DNA of 6,221 bases from Clostridium sp. UBA6758 (GTDB lineage Bacteria; Bacillota; Clostridia; Clostridiales; Clostridiaceae). Each line of letters begins with the position of its first letter. Position 1 is the first letter of the stretch. The notes under the pieces were generated by a model. That model had not been told where the DNA came from, searched no databases, and saw only the letters and a list, made by a program, of their open reading frames with translations. The translations under genes and the position numbers were made by a program. Shown in pieces: positions 1-5,531 of this stretch. The stretch spans positions 470-6,690 of the forward strand of contig DKGY01000061.1 of assembly GCA_002453475.1 (NCBI GenBank). The letters are read 5' to 3'.

Positions 1-1444
1 TATCTAAGTGGTTTGTAGGCTCATCTAGAAGAAGGAAATTAGACTTAGAAAGCATTAGTTTTAGTAAGTTAATTCTACATTTCTCTCCACCACTAAGAGT
101 AGAGATGGATTTAAATACATCATCCCCTGTAAATAGGAAGGCTGCAAGAGCGGAGCGTATTTCAGTGGTAGTCATATGTGGGAAGTCATCCCATACCTCA
201 TCTAAAATAGTTTTATTAAGGTTTAAATTAGATTGTTCTTGATCGTAATATCCAACAAAGACATTCTTACCTAACACCTTAACCCCATTATCAGAAGGTA
301 TTTTATCCATAATTATTCTAAATAAAGTAGTTTTACCACGACCATTTTCACCTATAAGGGCAATTTTTTCTTCACGCTTAATATCCATATTTAAGCCTTC
401 AAATAGAAGTTTTTCACCAAAACTTTTACTTAAATTTTCTACATAAAGAACATCATTACCACTTTTGATTTGAGTCTCAAATTTTATTTTGGAAGCTTTA
501 GCATCTTTAATAGGTGCTTCTATTCTTTCAATCTTATCTAAGGCCTTTTGACGACTTTCAGCAGCTCTTACACTTTTTTCACGGTTGAAGGATTTATACT
601 TAGCTATAATCTCCTCTTGTCTTTTAATCTCTGCCTGTTGAAGATCGTAAGCCTTTTGCATTACCTCTTTACTTTTCTCTTTAAGGTCTATAAAGGCTGT
701 ATAATTTCCGTTATAGCACTGTGCAGTTCCGCCTATAAGCTCTATGGTTTTGTTAGTAATAGCGTCTAAGAAGAATCTATCGTGGGAAATTACTACAATT
801 GTACCTTTAACTTCTTTGAGATAGTTTTCTAACCATTCTATAGCATCTAGGTCAAGATGGTTTGTAGGCTCATCTAGAAGCAAGATTTCAGGTTTTCTAA
901 GAAGCAACTTACATAAAGCAACTCTAGTCTTTTGGCCACCGCTTAATATGGATATGGACTTATCAAAATCAATTTCTGTGAAGCCGAGTCCTTTAAGTAC
1001 ACGACTAATTTCGCCTTTATAAGTGTAGCCACCACGATTTTCATATACCTCTGTTAAAGTAGTATAATCTCTTATAATTTTATTGTGATAATCTTCTTTA
1101 GACGCATCATAAGGCTCTTTCATCTTTTCTTCTAAATTATATAGTCTTTCCTCCATATCTAGCAGTGACTTAAATACTGAAAGAAGTTCAGTATATATGG
1201 TGTTATCTGAATCTAGGGAAAGATTTTGAGAAAGATATCCAAGTTCCTTTGATTTATCTATAAATAGCTCGCCACTATCATATTCCATTTGATTAGTTAA
1301 AATTTTAAATAGAGTTGATTTACCGGCACCATTAGCACCTATTAGTCCTATTTTTTCACCTTCATTTATGTTGAAGGTAATATCTTTTAAAATCATATCT
1401 ATTCCAAAGTATTTACTTATATTTTTACAACTTAAAACTATCAT
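1..1444 (-). CDS. ABC-F family ATPase (two ABC domains), C-terminus beyond window
   Basis: This is a soluble cytoplasmic ATPase of the ABC-F family. Members bind the ribosome E site and act as translation factors, some protecting against antibiotics; they are not transporters. Reading leftward from ATG at 1444-1442, 481 codons are open to the window edge. Domain 1 has Walker A GANGAGKS (36-43), signature LSGGQ (167-171), Walker B plus D-loop LLLDEPTNHLD (188-198) and the switch histidine H221. A charged helical linker at about 245-320, the P-site tRNA interaction motif region, follows. Domain 2 has Walker A GENGRGKT (365-372), signature LSGGE (450-454) and Walker B LLLDEPTNHLD (471-481), where the window ends. 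No membrane segment is seen. Full-length relatives are roughly 630 residues, so about 150 are missing. An AGGACGGTG ribosome site (1459-1451) lies 6 nt before the start, and the next upstream in-frame ATG is blocked by a stop. The family is clear; the subfamily (YdiF/Uup-like or resistance type) is not decidable. Confidence 0.93.
   Translation of the reverse strand, partial: MIVLSCKNISKYFGIDMILKDITFNINEGEKIGLIGANGAGKSTLFKILTNQMEYDSGELFIDKSKELGYLSQNLSLDSDNTIYTELLSVFKSLLDMEERLYNLEEKMKEPYDASKEDYHNKIIRDYTTLTEVYENRGGYTYKGEISRVLKGLGFTEIDFDKSISILSGGQKTRVALCKLLLRKPEILLLDEPTNHLDLDAIEWLENYLKEVKGTIVVISHDRFFLDAITNKTIELIGGTAQCYNGNYTAFIDLKEKSKEVMQKAYDLQQAEIKRQEEIIAKYKSFNREKSVRAAESRQKALDKIERIEAPIKDAKASKIKFETQIKSGNDVLYVENLSKSFGEKLLFEGLNMDIKREEKIALIGENGRGKTTLFRIIMDKIPSDNGVKVLGKNVFVGYYDQEQSNLNLNKTILDEVWDDFPHMTTTEIRSALAAFLFTGDDVFKSISTLSGGEKCRINLLKLMLSKSNFLLLDEPTNHLD
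9..31. repeat. 23-bp exact direct repeat, copy 1 (Walker B of ABC domain 2)
   Basis: This stretch is identical, base for base, to 858-880. It encodes the LLLDEPTNH Walker B segment of the second ABC domain of the minus-strand ATPase. The spacing between copies is 849 bp, a multiple of three. Confidence 0.85.
858..880. repeat. 23-bp exact direct repeat, copy 2 (Walker B of ABC domain 1)
   Basis: This is the second copy of the repeat at 9-31 and encodes the equivalent Walker B residues of the first ABC domain. Synonymous positions are identical too, although the two domains otherwise differ. Exchange between the copies would remove one in-frame domain equivalent (283 codons). Confidence 0.85.
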
Positions 1445-1633
1445 TTATTTCACCGTCCTACTAGCATTTTATCATGAAAGCTAAAAAAATTAAATTAATT
1501 TGTATATTAGGGTAGATTAGTGGGTATTGTGAATAATAAGACAGATTTATATATGATATAATAAAAACTAAAATACGTGTAAAAGTTTAGATTATAAGGC
1601 TATATTGACTATTTATAAAAAAGTTGAAAAATA

Positions 1634-1661
1634 ATTATAATTTATATGTACAATGTGTCAT
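1634..1661 (-). promoter_or_regulatory. Candidate sigma-A promoter for the ABC-F gene
   Basis: On the minus strand, ATGACA (1661-1656, 5 of 6 matches to TTGACA) is followed after 16 bp by a perfect TATAAT (1639-1634). It would give a leader of roughly 180 nt. A closer alternative is TTCACA (1533-1528), 18 bp, TAATAT (1509-1504). In DNA this AT-rich, matches of this quality arise by chance, so confidence is modest. Confidence 0.35.
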
Positions 1662-1734
1662 TTTAAATGTAAAATATAGCATTATAGTTTATTTATTTGA
1701 TGAAAAATATATAACAAACTTATGGTTAGTATAG

Positions 1735-1781
1735 TATAATAGCTATATGAATCAAAAGTTAGTTAAACGTGAGAGTATAAT
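1735..1781 (+). promoter_or_regulatory. Two candidate -10 boxes upstream of rex
   Basis: Two perfect TATAAT boxes (1735-1740 and 1776-1781) each lie within an identical AGTATAATAG decamer (1733-1742 and 1774-1783), 41 bp apart. Neither has a good -35 box at 16-18 bp, nor a TG extended -10. They are the best-placed -10 candidates for rex, giving leaders of about 80 to 120 nt. Confidence 0.35.
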
Positions 1782-1868
1782 AGTTGATTTAAAGAATATT
1801 TTTTGGAAAGTTACAATATAGAAATAAAGTTTAAAAATATAAGAACAAAAACGAGGAGTTGATAATAG

Positions 1869-2522
1869 ATGGAGAAGAAAAGAAGCATTTCTATGGCCGT
1901 AATAAAAAGGCTGCCTAAGTACTATAGATATTTACGTGAATTAGATAAAAATGAGGTTGATAGAATATCATCTAAAGAATTAAGTGAAAGAATTGGATTT
2001 ACAGCTTCACAAATAAGACAAGATTTAAATTGTTTTGGAGATTTTGGTCAGCAAGGGTATGGGTATAATGTTAAGGAATTATTATATCAAATATCTGTTA
2101 TATTGGGACTTAATAAAGAATATAATACTGTAATAATTGGAGCTGGAAATATAGGTCAAGCAATTGCTAATTATACAACTTTTGATAAGATGGCGTTTAA
2201 TCTAAAGGGTATTTTTGATGTGAATGTAAAACTTATTGGACTTAAAATAAGAGATATAGAAATAAGAGATATGGATGAGTTAGACAGTTTCTTACAGAGG
2301 GAAAAGATTAATATAGCTATAATTTGTGTTCCTAAAAATAGAGCTCAAGGTGTAGCAGATGTTGTAACGAGAAATGGTGTAAAGGGAATATGGAATTTTG
2401 CACCTATAGATTTAAAGGTTAATGAAGATGTTATTGTAGAAAATGTACATCTTAATGAAAGTTTAATGACTTTAAGTTACTTATTAAATGAGCGTGAAAA
2501 AGAAGAAGACTTCCTTAATTAA
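1869..2522 (+). CDS. rex: Redox-sensing transcriptional repressor Rex
   Basis: Rex is a homodimeric repressor that reads the NADH/NAD+ ratio: it binds its operator when NAD+ dominates and releases it when NADH binds. This 217-residue protein matches the family's usual length of about 210-215. Residues 1-80 form the winged-helix DNA-binding domain, with KRLPKYYR (13-20), SSKELSERIGFTASQIRQD (34-52) and the recognition helix around 46-54. The RQDLNCFGDFGQQGYGYNV block (50-68) is typical of the family. The Rossmann domain follows, with the NADH motif GAGNIG (91-96), the acidic D117 expected at the end of strand 2, and WNFAPIDL (175-182). The C-terminal helix, which swaps between subunits in Rex structures, is at about 190-210; the acidic tail to 217 looks variable. 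AGGAG at 1854-1858, 10 nt before the ATG, supports this start. A Rex operator lies downstream before crt, making the adjacent operon the obvious target. Confidence 0.96.
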   Translation: MEKKRSISMAVIKRLPKYYRYLRELDKNEVDRISSKELSERIGFTASQIRQDLNCFGDFGQQGYGYNVKELLYQISVILGLNKEYNTVIIGAGNIGQAIANYTTFDKMAFNLKGIFDVNVKLIGLKIRDIEIRDMDELDSFLQREKINIAIICVPKNRAQGVADVVTRNGVKGIWNFAPIDLKVNEDVIVENVHLNESLMTLSYLLNEREKEEDFLN

Positions 2523-2643
2523 AATAATAGGCAATACAAGTTGTGAAAAATTTGTATTGTCAGTAAACTTTTTTAATTTAGCTATACAAATGGAAGAAAA
2601 AGATTTTATAAAAAACATAAATGTAGTTGAAAAAGAATTATAA
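2488..2643 (+). CDS. Possible small ORF, 51 codons, overlapping the 3' end of rex
   Basis: An open frame in the +1 register relative to rex begins with ATG at 2488, overlaps the last 35 nt of rex and ends at TAA 2641-2643. It would encode a lysine-rich N-terminus (MSVKKKKTSLIKIIG) followed by a mixed hydrophobic and acidic part ending VVEKEL. GTG at 2494 is an alternative start. I do not recognise a family and see no signal peptide or clear membrane helix. In favour: 51 stop-free codons are unusual in DNA this AT-rich, and the ordinary-looking codons continue well past rex. Against: there is no Shine-Dalgarno sequence before either start, so it would depend on translational coupling with rex, and the -35 box of the proposed crt promoter lies within it. 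It could also be a decayed remnant or chance. Confidence 0.3.
   Translation: MSVKKKKTSLIKIIGNTSCEKFVLSVNFFNLAIQMEEKDFIKNINVVEKEL
2532..2559. repeat. 8-bp inverted repeat (CAATACAA / TTGTATTG)
   Basis: Perfect 8-bp arms at 2532-2539 and 2552-2559 flank a 12-nt loop; one further G-U pair could form in RNA. A run of six T begins about ten bases later, too far for a textbook terminator. It may be a weak 3' hairpin for rex mRNA, a protein-binding palindrome or chance. It falls inside the possible small ORF. Confidence 0.5.
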
Positions 2644-2655
2644 ACAGTCTATAAT
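2627..2655 (+). promoter_or_regulatory. Near-consensus sigma-A promoter for the crt-bcd-etfB-etfA operon
   Basis: TTGAAA (2627-2632) and a perfect TATAAT (2650-2655) are separated by exactly 17 bp, matching 11 of 12 consensus positions, the best promoter in the window. Transcription should start near 2661-2663, giving a leader of about 90 nt before crt. The last three bases of the -10 box are also the first three of the stem-loop at 2653-2688. No comparable promoter overlaps or follows the Rex operator before crt. Start-site mapping was not available. Confidence 0.72.
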
Positions 2656-2690
2656 AGTGATTAAGGTATTAGAACCTTAATCACTATTTT
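2653..2690 (+). terminator. Perfect 15-bp stem-loop after rex: likely rex terminator, overlapping the crt promoter
   Basis: Arms at 2653-2667 and 2674-2688 pair perfectly over 15 bp around a 6-nt loop (ATTAGA). The 3' arm runs into TTTT and then GTT, a short U-tract compatible with intrinsic termination of transcripts arriving from rex. The stem is AT-rich (about 5 GC pairs) and the U-tract is interrupted by G, so termination may be partial. Because the left arm starts inside the crt -10 box, RNA starting near 2662 keeps only about 7 bp of the stem and should not terminate here. A role as a DNA operator palindrome is the main alternative. Confidence 0.62.
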
Positions 2691-2706
2691 GTTAAATTAA
2701 TAACGA
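2689..2706 (+). promoter_or_regulatory. Putative Rex operator in the crt leader
   Basis: The sequence TTGTTAA, ATTA, ATAACGA fits the clostridial Rex consensus TTGTTAA-N4-TTAACAA at 12 of 14 defined positions. The left half is perfect; the right half has two mismatches. It begins within the T-tract of the stem-loop and is centred about 36 bp downstream of the predicted start site, so Rex would act as a roadblock or by hindering initiation rather than by covering the -35/-10 boxes. Rex control of crt is established in C. acetobutylicum; that this exact site is used is my inference. Confidence 0.75.
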
Positions 2707-2737
2707 TTTATGGCGGCTAACACCTGAAAAATTGCAT

Positions 2738-2743
2738 GGGGGA
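2738..2743 (+). promoter_or_regulatory. Ribosome-binding site GGGGGA that decides the crt start
   Basis: GGGGGA ends 8 nt before ATG 2752, a normal spacing. It ends only 2 nt before the in-frame TTG at 2746, so the ATG is the better start. The motif departs from AGGAGG and needs wobble pairing, unlike the canonical sites of bcd, etfB and etfA. Confidence 0.7.
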
Positions 2744-2751
2744 TTTTGAAC

Positions 2752-3531
2752 ATGGATTATAAGAACATAGTCTTGGAAAAAGAAGGAAATGTGGCTTTAG
2801 TTAAACTAAACAGACCTAAAGCATTAAATGCTTTAAACACAGAAACTTTAAAAGAAATTGATTGTGTTATCCAAGAAATTTCTGGGGATAAAGAAATTTA
2901 TGCAGTTATTCTTACAGGAGAAGGTAAAGCTTTCGTTGCTGGAGCTGATATTTCAGAAATGAAAGAAATGAATGCTATAGAAGGTAAAGAATTTGGTATT
3001 CTTGGGAATGGGGTTTTTAGAAAAATTGAAAAACTTGAAAAACCTGTTATAGCTGCAGTTAATGGTTTTGCATTAGGTGGCGGATGTGAACTTGCAATGG
3101 CTTGTGATATTAGAATTGCATCAGTTAAAGCTAAGTTTGCACAACCAGAAGCAGGGCTTGGAATAACTCCTGGGTTTGGCGGAACTCAAAGGTTATCAAG
3201 ACTTGTAGGTGAAGGAATTGCAAAAGAGTTAATTTACACTTGTGACATGATCAATGCTGAAGAAGCTTTAAGAATTGGATTAGTAAACAAGGTAGTAGAA
3301 CCAGGAACACTTTTAGATGAAGCAAAAGCTATGGCTAATAAAATAGCTAAGAATGCTCCTATAGCTATAAGCCAATGTAAGGCTGCTATCAATAGAGGCT
3401 TGCAAATGGATATTGATAGTGCAGTATTATATGAAGCGGAAGCATTTGGAATGTGTTTTGCTACTGAAGACCAAAAAGAAGGTATGACAGCTTTTGTTGA
3501 AAAAAGAGACAAGAATTTTAAGAATAGATAA
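2752..3531 (+). CDS. crt: 3-hydroxybutyryl-CoA dehydratase (crotonase)
   Basis: Crt interconverts (S)-3-hydroxybutyryl-CoA and crotonyl-CoA plus water in the cytoplasmic butyrate/butanol pathway. From ATG 2752 it has 259 residues, a normal crotonase length (C. acetobutylicum Crt is 261). Hallmarks are the N-terminal RPKALNALN segment (21-29), the AGADISEMKEM block (63-73) that helps form the CoA-binding and oxyanion region, GFALGGGCELAMACD (105-119) and FAQPEAGLGITPGFGGTQRL (129-148). The two catalytic glutamates correspond to E113 and E133, 20 residues apart as in rat enoyl-CoA hydratase (E144/E164), so the enzyme should be active. It is first in the operon, with the Rex operator and promoter upstream; bcd follows after 36 nt. 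A TTG two codons upstream could extend it but sits too close to the ribosome site. Codon use (TTT over TTC, AAT over AAC) differs clearly from bcd, etfB and etfA. Confidence 0.95.
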   Translation: MDYKNIVLEKEGNVALVKLNRPKALNALNTETLKEIDCVIQEISGDKEIYAVILTGEGKAFVAGADISEMKEMNAIEGKEFGILGNGVFRKIEKLEKPVIAAVNGFALGGGCELAMACDIRIASVKAKFAQPEAGLGITPGFGGTQRLSRLVGEGIAKELIYTCDMINAEEALRIGLVNKVVEPGTLLDEAKAMANKIAKNAPIAISQCKAAINRGLQMDIDSAVLYEAEAFGMCFATEDQKEGMTAFVEKRDKNFKNR

Positions 3532-3548
3532 TCGAAATAGATAATCGT
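3523..3548 (+). repeat. 13-bp tandem duplication across the crt stop codon
   Basis: AATAGATAATCGA (3523-3535) is followed directly by AATAGATAATCGT (3536-3548), identical over 12 bases. The first copy contains the crt stop codon TAA (3529-3531) and the second repeats it out of coding context. Removing one copy would leave the crt protein unchanged and shorten the crt-bcd spacer from 36 to 23 nt. It looks like a small slippage duplication. Confidence 0.85.
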
Positions 3549-3567
3549 ATAAGTAGGAGGTATTATA

Positions 3568-4707
3568 ATGAATTTTTCATTAACTAAGGAACAAGAACTT
3601 GTAAAGCAAATGGTAAGGGAGTTTGCTATTAATGAAGTAAAACCTATAGCAGCTGAAATAGATGTTACAGAAAGATTCCCAATGGAAAACGTAGAGCAAA
3701 TGGCTAGATACAAAATGTTAGGAATTCCATTCCCAACTGAATTCGGTGGAGCAGGTGGAAACAACGTATCTTACGCTATGACTGTAGAAGAACTTTCTAA
3801 AGTTTGTGGAACTACAGGAGTTATAGTTTCAGCACACACTTCTTTATGTGGAGCTCCAATATACCAATTTGGTACTCAAGAGCAAAAAGAAAAATATTTA
3901 ACACCACTTGCAAAAGGTGAAAAACTAGGTGCATTTGGTCTTACTGAGCCAAACGCAGGTACTGATGCTGCTGGACAACAAACTACAGCTGTACTTGAAG
4001 GAGATCACTACGTATTAAACGGTTCAAAAATATTCATAACAAACGGTGGAGTTGCTGATATCTTCGTAGTATTTGCAATGACTGATAAATCAAAAGGAAC
4101 TAGAGGAATATCTGCTTTCATAGTTGAAAAGGATTTCCCAGGATTCTCAATAGGTAAAGTTGAAGAAAAATTAGGAATAAGAGCATCATCTACTACTGAA
4201 TTAGTATTTGAAAACTGCATAGTTCCAAAAGAAAACTTACTTGGAAAAGAAGGAAAAGGATTTGCTGTTGCAATGCAAACTCTTGATGGAGGAAGAATTG
4301 GTATAGCAGCTCAAGCTTTAGGACTAGCTCAAGGAGCTTTAGATGAAGCTGTTGCTTACATGAAAGAAAGAAAACAATTCGGAAAATCAATAGCAGCATT
4401 CCAAGGACTTCAATGGATGGTTGCTGATATGGATGTTCAAATAGAAGCTGCTAGACTTTTAGTATACAAAGCTGCATACAAAAAAGATATGGGTCAACCA
4501 TACTCAGTAGATGCTGCTAGAGCTAAATTATATGCTTCAGAAGTAGCTATGGATGTTACAACTAAGGCTGTTCAATTATTTGGTGGATATGGATACACTA
4601 AAGAATATCCAGTTGAAAGAATGATGAGAGATGCTAAGATAACTGAAATCTACGAAGGAACTTCTCAAGTTCAAAGAATGGTTATCGCAGGAAGCATATT
4701 GAAATAG
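3568..4707 (+). CDS. bcd: Butyryl-CoA dehydrogenase (short-chain acyl-CoA dehydrogenase)
   Basis: Bcd is a flavoprotein that reduces crotonyl-CoA to butyryl-CoA. In clostridia it works with EtfAB, which passes one electron pair from NADH to crotonyl-CoA and another to ferredoxin. The 379-residue length is normal for the family. Visible are the N-terminal helical domain (about 1-115, with [14 protein letters not shown] at 81-94), acyl-CoA dehydrogenase signature 1, [13 protein letters not shown] (124-136), in the flavin-binding beta domain, and signature 2, [20 protein letters not shown] (336-355), in the C-terminal helical domain. The catalytic base is E363 in IYEGTSQ. AGGAGGT (3555-3561) lies 6-7 nt before the ATG. 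It is closely linked to crt upstream and to etfB 13 nt downstream. Codon use is strongly biased to TTC, TAC and AAC, as expected for high expression, except in the first 22 or so codons. Assignment to butyryl-CoA rather than another short acyl-CoA rests on operon context. Confidence 0.96.
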   Translation: MNFSLTKEQELVKQMVREFAINEVKPIAAEIDVTERFPMENVEQMARYKMLGIPFPTEFGGAGGNNVSYAMTVEELSKVCGTTGVIVSAHTSLCGAPIYQFGTQEQKEKYLTPLAKGEKLGAFGLTEPNAGTDAAGQQTTAVLEGDHYVLNGSKIFITNGGVADIFVVFAMTDKSKGTRGISAFIVEKDFPGFSIGKVEEKLGIRASSTTELVFENCIVPKENLLGKEGKGFAVAMQTLDGGRIGIAAQALGLAQGALDEAVAYMKERKQFGKSIAAFQGLQWMVADMDVQIEAARLLVYKAAYKKDMGQPYSVDAARAKLYASEVAMDVTTKAVQLFGGYGYTKEYPVERMMRDAKITEIYEGTSQVQRMVIAGSILK

Positions 4708-4720
4708 GAGGTAGTGAAAG

Positions 4721-5506
4721 ATGAAAATAGTTGTTTGTGTAAAACAAGTACCAGATACAAATGAAGTTAAAATAGATCCAAAAACAGGAACTCTTATAAG
4801 AGATGGTGTTCCTTCAATAATAAACCCAGATGACAAAAATGCTTTAGAAGGAGCTTTACAATTAAAAGATACTTATGGTGGACACGTAACTGTTATAACA
4901 ATGGGACCTCCACAAGCAAAAGTAGCTTTAGAAGAAGCTTTAGCAATGGGAGCAGACGAAGCTATACTAGTTACAGATAGAGCTTTTGCTGGAGCTGATA
5001 CATTAGCTACATCTCACGCTTTAGCTGCAGCTATTAAAAACTTAGATTATGATGTAATATTTGCTGGAAGACAAGCAATCGATGGAGATACTGCACAAGT
5101 TGGACCAGAAATTGCTGAACACTTAGGAATGCCTCAAATAACTTATGTTGAAGCAGTTAGCCAAGAAAAAGAAGGCGTATTAAACGTAAGAAGAGCTTGG
5201 GAAGATGGATATGAAAATATCAGAGTTAAAACACCAGTACTTTTAACTGCAATCGAAACTTTAAACGTGCCAAGATATATGAACATCCAAAACATATTTG
5301 CAATGGCTAAAGAAAAAGAAGTTAAAGTATGGACTGTAGCAGACATTAACGTTGATACTAACCTACTTGGTCTTAAAGGATCACCTACAAAGGTTAAAAA
5401 ATCAATGACAAAAGAAGCTAAAGGACAAGGTGAAATATTCGAAGTATCACCAAAAGAAGCAGCTTCAATTGCGCTTTCAAAACTAAAAGAAAAACACTTC
5501 ATCTAA
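4721..5506 (+). CDS. etfB: Electron transfer flavoprotein beta subunit, bifurcating type
   Basis: EtfB pairs with EtfA and Bcd. In clostridial bifurcating ETFs the beta subunit carries a second FAD and accepts the NADH hydride, where non-bifurcating ETFs bind AMP. The protein has 261 residues, as usual. It opens with MKIVVCVKQVPDT, has the INPDDKNALEGAL segment (34-46), then AGRQAIDGDTAQVGPE (115-130), the stretch associated with beta-site nucleotide/FAD binding, and the ETF-beta signature VRRAWEDGYENIRVKTPVLL (156-175). The C-terminal arm (about 200-261) reaches towards the partner subunit in known structures. Its AGGAGGT site (4706-4712) overlaps the TAG stop of bcd (4705-4707) with only 13 nt between genes, which suggests translational coupling. 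Bifurcation is inferred from motif and operon, not proven by sequence alone. Confidence 0.95.
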   Translation: MKIVVCVKQVPDTNEVKIDPKTGTLIRDGVPSIINPDDKNALEGALQLKDTYGGHVTVITMGPPQAKVALEEALAMGADEAILVTDRAFAGADTLATSHALAAAIKNLDYDVIFAGRQAIDGDTAQVGPEIAEHLGMPQITYVEAVSQEKEGVLNVRRAWEDGYENIRVKTPVLLTAIETLNVPRYMNIQNIFAMAKEKEVKVWTVADINVDTNLLGLKGSPTKVKKSMTKEAKGQGEIFEVSPKEAASIALSKLKEKHFI

Positions 5507-5531
5507 GATATAAGTTAAGGAGGAAATTACC

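Larger units (their letters stand above)
1445..1868. other. Divergent AT-rich intergenic region between the ABC-F gene and rex
   Basis: This 424-bp stretch is densely supplied with stops on both strands, and I see no credible gene, tRNA or strong stem-loop in it. It must hold the promoters of the leftward ABC-F gene and of rightward rex. I find no convincing Rex operator here: the nearest half-site resemblance, ATAACAA at 1711-1717, lacks a partner half at the right distance, so direct Rex autoregulation is not supported. No leader peptide or attenuator of the kind found before antibiotic-resistance ABC-F genes is obvious. Confidence 0.8.

Noticed and set aside
548..769. 73-codon plus-strand open frame rich in Phe, Leu and Ser
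   Set aside because: It is the antisense shadow of the ABC-F linker and domain 1; its hydrophobic look comes from reverse-complemented lysine and glutamate codons.
1492..1501. AAATTAATTT palindrome upstream of the ABC-F start
   Set aside because: It is a simple AT-only palindrome expected by chance in this composition.
1711..1717. ATAACAA resembling a Rex half-site upstream of rex
   Set aside because: The expected partner half-site 11 bp upstream is absent, so the palindrome is not formed.
2710..2727. Five-codon upstream ORF (MAANT) in the crt leader
   Set aside because: It has no ribosome-binding site and such short frames are common by chance.
2746..2751. TTG start for crt two codons upstream
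   Set aside because: It leaves only 2 nt after the GGGGGA site, whereas ATG 2752 has 8 nt and fits the N-termini of known Crt proteins.
3234..3764. 176-codon minus-strand open frame across the end of crt and the start of bcd
   Set aside because: It lies antisense to two strongly conserved enzymes, spans a gene boundary and has the skewed composition of a reverse-strand shadow.
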